Positions 41,293 to 49,101 of a stretch of 49,176 nt of DNA are shown here, one piece after another. Source of the stretch: an uncultured Clostridia bacterium (GTDB lineage: Bacteria; Bacillota; Clostridia; Oscillospirales; Acutalibacteraceae); contig CANPWP010000014.1 of NCBI GenBank assembly GCA_947584595.1, forward strand, positions 1 through 49,176. Reading direction: 5' to 3'. Each line of letters starts with the position of its first letter. Position 1 is the first letter of the stretch. The notes below the pieces were generated by a model that saw only the letters and a program-made list of their open reading frames with translations, was not told the origin of the DNA and did no database searches. The translations under genes were made by a program, and so were the position numbers.

Positions 41293-42294
41293 TTACAGAA
41301 AATCAACAGTAGATTTAAAGTAGGTCACTTTGCCTGTAGTTACGTTGTATTCGAAACAAAGATTACCATTGATTTTTTGCTGGCGTTGAATAAAATTGCC
41401 GTTACCATCAAAATACTCTATTAATTCTTCATCGCCAAGCCCATAGTAAGCTTTCCAAGTAGTTAGTTTATATACAATTTTACCGCTTTTTTCACTGCCA
41501 CTGTAATCTAGTGTTTCGTACCACCCGAAATGTTCAAACACATCATCACCAGCGTGACTATCGTAATCACCATATCCTGCTCCTATAGCCAACTCTCCGA
41601 AATAGTAGCCATTATAAGCGTCTGCCCAGCCTTTTTTACCATCCATAGTAAGTTCACACCACTGATGAGTCCATTGATTTTCATTTACATGTTTCCACGA
41701 GTAGCCCATACAATCAAGAACCATTCCGAGAGCGCGGACAGAGCCTGCGCAGGTATAAACTCTCTTAATAAACACACCGTAAGCTGTGCTATAATCGGAG
41801 TCACTGGTTGTATATGTGCATGCCTTGCAATATTCGGAAACCAGTTCACAAGCAATTGAAACAAGTTCTAAATCTGACGGATTGGAATTCTTTTTATGTG
41901 CAATTTTATATGAAGCGTCAGCAATTTCTTGAGCAATTACCCTTGCCTGCGCATCTTTCGAAGTGTTGTCTGTGTTGTTTTTTAGAGGTGTGCCAATATC
42001 TGTGTTTTTTAATACGTGAGCAAGGTATAGCTGAATGCATGTAGTATCTTTGATTGTGTTCACATTATCATGGTCTACATCAGCTAAAAGCAGTTGTTTG
42101 TCTGTTAGCTTTGCAAGTTTAGCAATGTAAAACTGTAACAGTGTTGCATCTTTAATAGTGACAGCACCGTCGAGGTCTGTGTCACCTATAATATACGCAG
42201 ATTCATTTGTCGGTTCTTTTGCGTAAACAGGTAAACCACACACAAAGGAAGATGCCATAATAATTGATAAAATAATTGATAATGTACGTTTCAT
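41293..42294 (-). CDS. Secreted dockerin-transglutaminase-like protease
   Basis: 333 residues: signal peptide (1-25, ending VYA), a type I dockerin (about 32-98) with DTDLDGAVTIKDATLLQFYI and DVDHDNVNTIKDTTCIQLYL, a linker, then a transglutaminase/cysteine-protease-like domain. The domain shows the Cys in VYTCAGSVRALGMVLDCMGY, the His in QWTHQWCELTMDGKKGWADAY and the following Asp, a full Cys-His-Asp set. The dockerin suggests attachment to a cohesin scaffold. Substrate unknown; it could cleave or cross-link protein. The first 115 codons are nearly identical to those of the genes at 43696 and 44578. Confidence 0.82.
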   Translation of the reverse strand: MKRTLSIILSIIMASSFVCGLPVYAKEPTNESAYIIGDTDLDGAVTIKDATLLQFYIAKLAKLTDKQLLLADVDHDNVNTIKDTTCIQLYLAHVLKNTDIGTPLKNNTDNTSKDAQARVIAQEIADASYKIAHKKNSNPSDLELVSIACELVSEYCKACTYTTSDSDYSTAYGVFIKRVYTCAGSVRALGMVLDCMGYSWKHVNENQWTHQWCELTMDGKKGWADAYNGYYFGELAIGAGYGDYDSHAGDDVFEHFGWYETLDYSGSEKSGKIVYKLTTWKAYYGLGDEELIEYFDGNGNFIQRQQKINGNLCFEYNVTTGKVTYFKSTVDFL

Positions 42295-42373
42295 AATTTT
42301 TACTCCTTTTGTTTTAATATATGTCTTATGTAAAATTTGTTCACTTTTAAAAATTTTATCATAATATGTAATT

Positions 42374-42517
42374 TTATTCAATATTTTTTATATTATATTT
42401 TTCCATTATTTCATTCACAACATTCTCGTCATTTTTTCTTACAGCTTGTATGAATTTAATCATATCTTTACGCTCAGTTATTTGTCTAAGAATTTTAAAT
42501 TTTCTATATGGATTCAT
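42374..42517 (-). CDS. 47-residue basic small protein
   Basis: ATG 42517 with GGAGATAACC upstream encodes MNPYRKFKILRQITERKDMI and ends KYNIKNIE. Helical and charged, no recognised family. It lies between the dockerin-transglutaminase gene and cargo terminator 4. The clear ribosome binding site supports translation. Confidence 0.5.
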   Translation of the reverse strand: MNPYRKFKILRQITERKDMIKFIQAVRKNDENVVNEIMEKYNIKNIE

Positions 42518-42558
42518 CACTGGTTATCTCCTTTTTAAATTGTGATATATAAATAAAA

Positions 42559-42585
42559 AAGACAGAGCTAAAATTGCTTTGTCTT
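42559..42585 (-). terminator. Cargo-type terminator 4
   Basis: AAGACAAAGC/GCTCTGTCTT (minus strand) followed by TTTTTTATT. Confidence 0.72.
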
Positions 42586-42622
42586 AAAATAGTTATTTAA
42601 TTTTGAAATAATTTATTGAATA

Positions 42623-42826
42623 TTATTCACTATTGTGTATAATTAAATTATTGGGATTCTGTGAAATTAACAAGATATTAGTATTGCTATTTATATTAGT
42701 GTTATCACTATATAGTAAATTGGAATACTCTTTTTCCATATTTAAAATACAAATGTTATGTTCATTTTGAATGGCCATTGAAAAAATAGTTTTTATTGGT
42801 ATTTTATGATTATAATTATTATCCAT
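42623..42826 (-). CDS. Small Asn-rich protein of unknown function
   Basis: About 67 residues from ATG 42826 (AAAGGAATTG upstream): MDNNYNHKIPIKTIFSMAIQ, then an Asn/Ser-rich C-terminus (NTNINSNTNILLISQNPNNL). A cargo-type terminator follows. It is divergent from the DGNHR-motif gene with only 38 bp between starts. Coding status is moderately supported. Confidence 0.4.
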   Translation of the reverse strand: MDNNYNHKIPIKTIFSMAIQNEHNICILNMEKEYSNLLYSDNTNINSNTNILLISQNPNNLIIHNSE

Positions 42827-42864
42827 ATTACAATTCCTTTCAATTATATTTAGGAGGTAACAAA

Positions 42865-43539
42865 GTGTTTGAAAATACAGATGTACAACTAAAGGCAATA
42901 TTTTTATATTTAAGTTGTAACAGTTATATCAAGAAATTTAAATTTTATAATTCTTTTTTAAAACGGTGGAAAGAAACTTTAAAGTATCATTATGAGCATG
43001 ATATAAAGTATATAATAAAAGATATAACTGACGATGACCAGGCATATTCTTATAATCATTATATTTCTAATACTAAGCTTGTATTTAACTTTTCAATACC
43101 TTATATAAGATATTTGTTTACTAAAAATGAGAATTTTTTTCCTAAAATCATTTTAAAAAATGAAAAGGGAAATTTAATGTTAAATAATTTTAAATGCTCA
43201 TATACTTTTTATGACAAAGTAAATTGTAATGATTATAATGATTTAGAAAATGTTTTTGTAGTAACTTTTCCGTCAAATCCTCCAAATTATATAGTTGTTG
43301 ATGGCAACCACAGAATTTCTTCACAGATATATAATAAAAAAGAAATATTTGCAAGATTTTGCAATGATAAAATTGCCGAAAAAGCTTTAATGTCTTCTTT
43401 TGAGGTGGCACTTTATTCATGTTTATTTGACTGTGCATTTATTCAGTATAATTCAGGAAGATATAACGATTTCATTATTAAGAAAAATTTAAAAATATTT
43501 GATAAAGACTCTTTTATCAATAACATTAATGATAGATAA
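42865..43539 (+). CDS. Protein with ParB-like DGNHR motif
   Basis: 224 residues from GTG 42865, with a perfect AGGAGG seven bases upstream; an earlier in-frame ATG lacks a site and overlaps the divergent gene. The centre (about 145-170) contains PPNYIVVDGNHRISSQIYNK, matching the GxxR/DGNHR motif of ParB-N/sulfiredoxin-fold proteins, which bind or hydrolyse nucleotides in various settings. The rest (Phe/Tyr/Asn-rich) is unfamiliar. It is the only plus-strand gene in the cargo zone. Candidate defence or regulatory protein; unproven. Confidence 0.6.
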   Translation: MFENTDVQLKAIFLYLSCNSYIKKFKFYNSFLKRWKETLKYHYEHDIKYIIKDITDDDQAYSYNHYISNTKLVFNFSIPYIRYLFTKNENFFPKIILKNEKGNLMLNNFKCSYTFYDKVNCNDYNDLENVFVVTFPSNPPNYIVVDGNHRISSQIYNKKEIFARFCNDKIAEKALMSSFEVALYSCLFDCAFIQYNSGRYNDFIIKKNLKIFDKDSFINNINDR

Positions 43540-43636
43540 CTTTATGAATATAAACTATAATTATTTTTATTATTTCTTAACTTAATTAAGTTTTTAGATA
43601 AAGGTTTATATACTTTCATTTCTTCCTCCAAAAACA

Positions 43637-43664
43637 AAAGACAGAGCATTTAAACTCTGTCTTT
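43637..43664 (-). terminator. Cargo-type terminator 5
   Basis: AAAGACAGAG/CTCTGTCTTT hairpin, then TTGTTTTTGG on the minus strand; directly follows the dockerin gene at 43696. Confidence 0.75.
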
Positions 43665-43695
43665 TTGTAATACATATTAAGTTTTAATTAACAAA

Positions 43696-44433
43696 TCAGC
43701 AATACGGAATTGTTATCGAATATCCTCCGTCCTCTTGCGCTGTTGCTTTACGGCCTAACTCTTGATAATAAACTCCTTCGTGGAGCTGATGAATGATAAT
43801 GTTTATATCAACTTCATAGTTAAAATCAAAACCATATGAAATTAACCATTCCTTAAAGCCGTCAATCCAGGTATAACCTTGTTTTATAAAATAATCAGTA
43901 CAATCAAAAGAAGTGTTTTTTACCCATTCGCCCAACAGAACATCAGGATTTCTCCAAGCTGCATTATCTAAGGTTAAGTTTGTATCAATATTGAAGCCCT
44001 TGGATTTTGCGTAATCTGTTATTGTTGAATAGTAGTAGTCTACATCAAAATCATAAGTTGTTTTTGTCGGTTTTTCTGTTGGTTCTGTTGTGACGGGTTG
44101 TGTGTTGTCTGTATTAATTTTAAAAGGTGTGCCAATATCAGTGTTTGTTAATTTGTGAGAGAGGTATAGCTGAATGCATGTAGTATCTTTGATTGTGTTC
44201 ACATTATCATGGTCTACATCAGCCAAAAGCAACTGTTTGTCTGTTAGCTTTGCAAGTTTAGCAATGTAAAACTGTAACAGTGTTGCATCTTTAATAGTGA
44301 CAACATTGTCAAGGTCTGTGTCGCCTATAATGTACGCAGATTTATTTGTCGATTCTTTTGCGTAAACAGGTAAACCACACACAAAGGAAGATGCCATAAT
44401 AATTGATAAAATAATTGTTAATGTTCGTTTCAT
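43696..44433 (-). CDS. Secreted dockerin protein with unknown C-terminal domain (type A)
   Basis: 245 residues: signal peptide (1-25), dockerin (about 32-98), a Pro/Thr linker (TTEPTEKPTK, about 115-127), and a unique C-terminal domain of about 120 residues. That domain includes YYSTITDYAKSKGFNIDTNL, DCTDYFIKQGYTW and FHEG-type VYYQELGRKATAQEDGGYS. I do not recognise the domain; its 3' end is also present as the orphan fragment at 41122. The dockerin front is shared with two neighbours, so the C-terminal part is probably the functional variable head. Confidence 0.75.
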   Translation of the reverse strand: MKRTLTIILSIIMASSFVCGLPVYAKESTNKSAYIIGDTDLDNVVTIKDATLLQFYIAKLAKLTDKQLLLADVDHDNVNTIKDTTCIQLYLSHKLTNTDIGTPFKINTDNTQPVTTEPTEKPTKTTYDFDVDYYYSTITDYAKSKGFNIDTNLTLDNAAWRNPDVLLGEWVKNTSFDCTDYFIKQGYTWIDGFKEWLISYGFDFNYEVDINIIIHQLHEGVYYQELGRKATAQEDGGYSITIPYC

Positions 44434-44577
44434 AATTTTTACTCCTTTTGTTTTAATATATGCTCATTCTGTTGCTTTACATCCATATAAATTACAAAAT
44501 TGATTGCGACAGCCCTTGGTTTTATCTTTAATTCGTTTTTTAATTGTAACAGAAATATATTTAATATGCTAAATCAA

Positions 44578-45381
44578 TTAACCGGTAACAAAATATACCT
44601 GACATTTTCCATCGCTTTCTCGTTTATAGTAACAATTAAAGCTATACTCTTTTTGATATTCATCATATGGGGGTACAGGAGTCTTATCATAATAATCTGT
44701 TACTGTCCCATCAGAGTTGACAACAGAGTACATAAGGCGACCTCCGTGTTTATTATAATTTTCAATTTCTAACTCATAATATCCTTTAAAATTATATTCA
44801 ATTGAATCTATTTGTTCCTGTATCACTTCCTCCAAAGAATAGTAGGATTCAGCACCTGAAAATTTTATATACTGAGTAATATATCCATGCCAATACCAAG
44901 AGCACGGTTTATTTTCATTCAATGAAGTATCATAGTTTAATCCTTTAGCCTTGTAATGTTTAATAATTTCATTACAGATTTTATTCATATATTTATCTGT
45001 CATTAATTCCTCATACGTAAGAGTTGTATCTTTTTCTTTTACAGTATCTGTTTTGTTTGTATTGTTTTTTAGAGGTGTGCCAATATCTGTGTTTTTTAAT
45101 ACGTGAGCGAGGTATAGCTGAATGCATGTAGTATCTTTGATTGTGTTCACATTATCATGGTCTACATCAGCCAAAAGCAACTGTTTGTCTGTTAGCTTTG
45201 CAAGTTTAGCAATGTAAAACTGTAACAGTGTTGCATCTTTAATAGTAACAACATTGTCAAGGTCTGTGTCACCTATAATATAAGCAGATTCATTTGTCGG
45301 TTCTTTTGCGTAAACAGGTAACCCGCACACAAAGGAAGATGCCATAATAATTGATAAAATAATTGATAATGTACGTTTCAT
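44578..45381 (-). CDS. Secreted dockerin protein with unknown C-terminal domain (type B)
   Basis: 267 residues: signal peptide, dockerin (about 32-98), a short linker, then a C-terminal domain (about 125-267) with ELMTDKYMNKICNEIIKHYK, GLNYDTSLNENKPCSWYWHG and GKCQVYFVTG at the end. The start of that domain (YEELM...I..HYKAKGLNYDTSL) loosely echoes the type A head (YYSTITDYAKSKGFNIDTNL), so the two heads may be distant relatives. The function is unknown. The upstream 5' region is also conserved with the other dockerin genes. Confidence 0.75.
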   Translation of the reverse strand: MKRTLSIILSIIMASSFVCGLPVYAKEPTNESAYIIGDTDLDNVVTIKDATLLQFYIAKLAKLTDKQLLLADVDHDNVNTIKDTTCIQLYLAHVLKNTDIGTPLKNNTNKTDTVKEKDTTLTYEELMTDKYMNKICNEIIKHYKAKGLNYDTSLNENKPCSWYWHGYITQYIKFSGAESYYSLEEVIQEQIDSIEYNFKGYYELEIENYNKHGGRLMYSVVNSDGTVTDYYDKTPVPPYDEYQKEYSFNCYYKRESDGKCQVYFVTG

Positions 45382-45425
45382 AATTTTTACTCCTTATTGT
45401 AATGAGTTTTGATATTTATAAATAA

Positions 45426-45998
45426 TTATTTTAGTTTAGTTTTTAAATCTATCTGAGGTTGAATAACACAGCTTGTGGTTTCACATAAATTATATGTAAC
45501 TGTTGCATTTTCAATATACATTGTTATTTTTTCTGGTAGTTCAAGGTCAGGTATTAAAATTGAAATACCTTCATTTGGTTTTAATGCAGAATATTCAAAA
45601 TTAGCTAATGAAATTGGTTTATTATTTTTAAAGAAATAGGTCATTTCTATTATTAAATTAGATTTATTAATAATTGTTAAAACATATTTGGATGCTAAAT
45701 CTTCGTCTTGTAAATTAATTTGTTTGAATTCTGCAGTATATGAAATTTCTCTATTTTCATCTTTGTTTGTTCTATGCAATTTTAAATTAAAACATTTTGT
45801 ATTTTCTGAAATATTGCTTTTAGTTTTGTTACTTTGATAAAATCTATAATATACATTAGGAGATTTGTTTTTTATTTCTCTTTTTTGACGACCTTTTGAA
45901 AATAAAGATAATCTATCAAACAAAAGCGTTGTTATAACACACAAAAAACCTGTGATTATGGAAGGAATAATATAAGATGCAATAGTTTCGAAATTCAT
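45426..45998 (-). CDS. Membrane-anchored protein of unknown function
   Basis: 190 residues from ATG 45998 (AAAGGAAG upstream). An N-terminal membrane helix (about 5-30, IASYIIPSIITGFLCVITTL) is followed by a basic stretch and a beta-rich domain (about 60-190, with YVLTIINKSNLIIEMTYFF). The upstream gene ends just past this start, so the two are coupled. The topology resembles cytoplasmic effector or sensor partners in defence operons, but no family is recognised. Confidence 0.55.
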   Translation of the reverse strand: MNFETIASYIIPSIITGFLCVITTLLFDRLSLFSKGRQKREIKNKSPNVYYRFYQSNKTKSNISENTKCFNLKLHRTNKDENREISYTAEFKQINLQDEDLASKYVLTIINKSNLIIEMTYFFKNNKPISLANFEYSALKPNEGISILIPDLELPEKITMYIENATVTYNLCETTSCVIQPQIDLKTKLK

Positions 45999-46000
45999 AA

Positions 46001-46858
46001 TTATAACTTCCTTTCTATTTTTACGACACCGTGACAATTTGATTTGTCAGGGTGAAAAAACATATAATAAAGAAAGCTATTGAATTTTGTTTCCGGTTCC
46101 TTAACTATATTAGTATCATTAAATAATGGTCTTTTAAGAAGATAATAATGGATGATATTAATGAAAGAATGAGTTACTGTTTCATCTATTAAAAATAGTA
46201 ACTCAAGTTGCTTTCCCTTTAAAATTAAATTTACTCCGGTCAGTCCCTTCATTTTTTTATCTGTTGTATTATATTTTATAAACGGGGAATAACCACTATC
46301 TAAAGGACTATCTTTTCCAATGAAATATTGTAATTTGTATGGATTTATTGCATCAATTGCATTAAAAACATCTTTAATACAATCTACTTGAGGATTTATA
46401 AAATACAATTTTTGTGTTTCATATTCTACATATGTATAATCATTTAAAAAAACCTCACATTTTTCTTTATGTTCATATTGACTGCTGAAAAATACTTTTG
46501 TTTTTATATTTTCTCTGATTAAATTTCCGTCTTTATCAAATTCAAGTTGCAATCCTGGATTTGATTTTAAGTCATCTGCAAATTTAGGATTAATTTTCAA
46601 TTGAGTTAAAAGCTTTGCTGTCTCAGTCGGACCTGTTCCACCATATCCACAGTTTAAACCAGATAAATGTATCTGAGTTCCATTCCAACCTTCAGCCACA
46701 AAGGTTATTCCTCTTTTCGGTGAATATTTAGTAAACAAAAAGTTTTCAAAATCAAAAAATACTGTGACTTTTTTAATAGGCATAATCTTTGAAAGATTGT
46801 TTTCAAAAAATTCTCTGTTTTTAGCAGATCCACTCGTTGTAAATTCAATTATTTTCAT
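46001..46858 (-). CDS. Unknown protein with GLNCGYGGTGP motif
   Basis: 285 residues, soluble. Opening MKIIEFTTSGSAKNREFFEN; the centre has QIHLSGLNCGYGGTGPTETA, a motif I have seen in uncharacterised bacterial proteins near defence genes, where it starts a helix over a Gly-rich loop. The rest is mixed alpha/beta. It overlaps a 53-residue membrane protein upstream by 14 bp and is followed by a membrane-anchored gene. A three-gene unit of unknown, possibly defensive, function is suggested. Confidence 0.5.
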   Translation of the reverse strand: MKIIEFTTSGSAKNREFFENNLSKIMPIKKVTVFFDFENFLFTKYSPKRGITFVAEGWNGTQIHLSGLNCGYGGTGPTETAKLLTQLKINPKFADDLKSNPGLQLEFDKDGNLIRENIKTKVFFSSQYEHKEKCEVFLNDYTYVEYETQKLYFINPQVDCIKDVFNAIDAINPYKLQYFIGKDSPLDSGYSPFIKYNTTDKKMKGLTGVNLILKGKQLELLFLIDETVTHSFINIIHYYLLKRPLFNDTNIVKEPETKFNSFLYYMFFHPDKSNCHGVVKIERKL

Positions 46859-47006
46859 TTGAATTCTTCCTGTCTATTATAGATTTTAACATTTTTATCT
46901 CCATTTTAAATGCTTTAAATTTTTTAAATACTCGGAATAAAATCAAAATAAAAGCAAAATTAAAAATAATACAAATAAAAAGTAATATTAATAACAATAA
47001 GATCAT
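46845..47006 (-). CDS. Small single-pass membrane protein
   Basis: 53 residues from ATG 47006 with AGAGGTGAAG upstream: MILLLLILLFICIIFNFAFI then a basic tail (FRVFKKFKAFKMEIKMLKS). One membrane helix. Its stop overlaps the start of the next gene (ATGAAAATAATTGA), a coupled pair. Too short for most gene callers. Confidence 0.6.
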   Translation of the reverse strand: MILLLLILLFICIIFNFAFILILFRVFKKFKAFKMEIKMLKSIIDRKNSNENN

Positions 47007-47053
47007 TGCTTCACCTCTATTCTACATATTTTGTGAAGTTTTGTCAATCAAAC

Positions 47054-47070
47054 TATCCCTCCGAGGGACA
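47054..47070 (+). repeat. 17-bp dispersed palindrome, copy 11 (variant)
   Basis: TATCCCTC-C-GAGGGACA, one base changed; flanks AAACT/AGTTT extend the pairing. Located in the leader of the three-gene unit. Confidence 0.75.
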
Positions 47071-47079
47071 GTTTTTTAT

Positions 47080-47124
47080 AATTTGCGGAACACAGCCAAT
47101 TCTTTTGACTGTGTTCCGCAAATT
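47080..47124. repeat. 16-bp perfect inverted repeat
   Basis: AATTTGCGGAACACAG (47080-47095) and CTGTGTTCCGCAAATT (47109-47124) around a 13-base loop. It is 10 bp from palindrome copy 11, with a T6 run (47072-47077) between. Could be a terminator or a regulatory hairpin. Confidence 0.7.
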
Positions 47125-47180
47125 AGGGGGTATATATCGAATATAAGTTATTGTTTAATTCAATAAAATGAAATTTAAAA

Positions 47181-47322
47181 TTACAACGGATTTCTCAGGT
47201 TTATTTGTCTTTTTTCTATCATTCTTTGCAATTCATTAATATCTTCATTAGATGATATCTGTTTTAATTACACAATTTCCAAAACCGTTATTATAATAAT
47301 AACTTACAAAATAATTAATCAT
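47181..47322 (-). pseudogene. Frameshifted small element protein
   Basis: From ATG 47322 (GAAAGGAAGG upstream) the frame reads MINYFVSYYYNNGFGNCVIK, then breaks near TDI and continues in another frame as NEDINELQRMIEKRQINL to a stop at 47181. The YFVSY....GFGN.....I..I.ELQ..I pattern matches a short protein common on Clostridia phages and elements. Function unknown. Confidence 0.6.
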
Positions 47323-47355
47323 TATATATTACCTTCCTTTCAAAAAACAATAAAA

Positions 47356-47379
47356 AAGACAGAGCCTGTAACTCTGTCA
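47356..47379 (-). terminator. Cargo-type terminator 6
   Basis: GACAGAGT/ACTCTGTC-type hairpin followed by TTTTTTATT on the minus strand; about 85 bp after the TIR-STING-like gene. Confidence 0.72.
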
Positions 47380-47463
47380 TTGAATTTATATTTATTTCTA
47401 AAATAATATATTGTTTTCCTTAAAAACTATTTATAACTTAAAATTATAAATGGTAGGGTGTGT

Positions 47464-48405
47464 TTAATCTAGCAATGAAATTTCAGTAATTGATTCTACA
47501 ATAGAATTATTTTCAATAAGTAGTTTTAATGTTGATACAAAACAATCTATTTCTTTGTTTAAAATTTCATCAAACTCTTTACTCTTACCTATATAGTCCT
47601 TTCCGGTATATAGCTTTATTACTTGATATGATATGCTTAAAACCGCAGGAATATCAACAAGGTTGTTAAACTTATTATTTTTAAAATCTGCAAATATGTG
47701 AAAATTTCTATGAAAACCACTAATATGTATATTCTCTAAATTCAGTTGATTTGCGTAATATAAAACTTGGGGTTTCATATCATCCGATATTTTTGGTGGT
47801 ATCATAATAAGAAATTTATTATGATTTATATTAAATTGTATTTTGCTATTATTATATACAATATTTGTTTTATTATAAATGCTTTCACACACAGGTTTTA
47901 TAAAATTATTAAAGTATGTGAGAGCTATAGAAGTAGATGGCAATAAAGAAACTCTCGACACTTTCATTTCATCAGTTATTGAATTTAATATTATATAATA
48001 ATTTTCTGGTAAGTCGTTTAAATCATTAAATTGGCAATATGTAATTCCGGATAAATCGCTTGGTATTTTCACACCATTTTGTATTAATGCAAAAGTTTTA
48101 TGTCTGCCGATAATTCCTGTAAAAAGACCATGTTCAAAAGTTATATTATCTCGTGCAGTGAAATAAGTATGCTTTTTTACTACTGAAATATCATCTTTAG
48201 TATAAATGATAATTGCAAAATCATAGTTTATGGCATTCTTACACAAATTGCCAAATGTTGAAACGCTTAATTTAAAAAAGTTATCTGTCCATATTGTTAC
48301 ATTACATATGGAAGATAAAATTTCTTTAACTTTTTCAGCATATTTCTTTCCTTCAGATGAAGAAGCAATAAAAATTCGCTTTTTATAATTACTTAATGCA
48401 TTCAT
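47464..48405 (-). CDS. TIR-STING-like (Cap12-type) effector
   Basis: 313 residues from ATG 48405 (a TTG four codons upstream is possible). The N-terminal domain (1-145) is the nucleotide-binding TIR form of Cap12 proteins: RIFIASSSEGKKYAEKVKEI, IWTDNFFKLSVSTFGNLCKN, NITFEHGLFTGIIGR and GITYCQF. The C-terminal part (about 155-300) fits bacterial STING: ALTYFNNFIKPVCESIY, FHIFADF and NLVDIPAVLSISYQVI. In CBASS, a cyclic dinucleotide from a CD-NTase activates STING and the TIR then destroys NAD. No cyclase gene is visible in the window, so it may be an orphan or its partner may lie beyond the right edge. Confidence 0.72.
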   Translation of the reverse strand: MNALSNYKKRIFIASSSEGKKYAEKVKEILSSICNVTIWTDNFFKLSVSTFGNLCKNAINYDFAIIIYTKDDISVVKKHTYFTARDNITFEHGLFTGIIGRHKTFALIQNGVKIPSDLSGITYCQFNDLNDLPENYYIILNSITDEMKVSRVSLLPSTSIALTYFNNFIKPVCESIYNKTNIVYNNSKIQFNINHNKFLIMIPPKISDDMKPQVLYYANQLNLENIHISGFHRNFHIFADFKNNKFNNLVDIPAVLSISYQVIKLYTGKDYIGKSKEFDEILNKEIDCFVSTLKLLIENNSIVESITEISLLD

Positions 48406-48597
48406 ACCAAAATCCAATCAAAAATAAATGTGAACTATATTCACATATATTTTATATCTAACATATATATTTGTCAAATATTGTTTAAATTAAATATATT
48501 TTAAATATTTATTAATGTTCATCCGATGGCAATTTCTTTGCACAAAATGAAAAAATCACATTACCTAATTGTAACTGGATTTTTGTTTTTATAGTAA

Positions 48598-49100
48598 TTA
48601 AATATCTTGCGTAAAGCTGTTATGTAATATTTGGGATTTCTTTAATTCGGATTTTAATTCTGAATTCTCATTTAATAATTCTTTATTTTTTAATTTAAGC
48701 TGTTTATTTTCATAATTAACTTTTTCTAATACATCACCTAAGTTTGATATTTTTCGTATATTGTCAATAATAATTTTATTGTTATCATTTAAGTACTCAT
48801 ATTGCATCTTTTTTTGTTCTTTATCACTATCAAATTTATGATTTAATGAAAGAATCCCTTCCTTAGCAGAATTAATTCCTTGTCTAATTTCACCGTGTTC
48901 TTTTGATAAAAAATGTTGAATTGAATCAAATTTTTCTAAGGTTGCATTATGATTAGTAGTTTCATAACCAAGACGGGCATTTAATAAATTGTCAATTTGT
49001 TTTTTTGTGTCATCAGGTATGCGTTTTAAAAATCTAAAGTAAATAATAGTTGATAGGACTACTGTAGTAGCAATACTACAACCAATGTTTATTAAAATAT
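48598..49100 (-). CDS. 5'-truncated membrane/coiled-coil protein
   Basis: An open frame extends from about 49100 to 48598 (about 165 residues) but has no usual start: it begins right after an in-frame TAA, with only ATT or ATA codons. Its N-terminus is a membrane helix (INIGCSIATTVVLSTIIYFR) followed by helical and coiled-coil sequence (LNARLGYETTNHN, LKLKNKELLNENSELKSELK). An internal ATG (48807) gives a 69-residue product. The loss of the start coincides with sequence at 49100-49176 that may be an insertion-element end. It lies 180 bp upstream of the TIR-STING-like gene, same strand. Confidence 0.5.
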
Positions 49101-49101
49101 T

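Noticed and set aside
42796..42864. N-terminal extension of the DGNHR protein
   Set aside because: The GTG at 42865 has a perfect AGGAGG, whereas the upstream ATG has none and overlaps the divergent gene.
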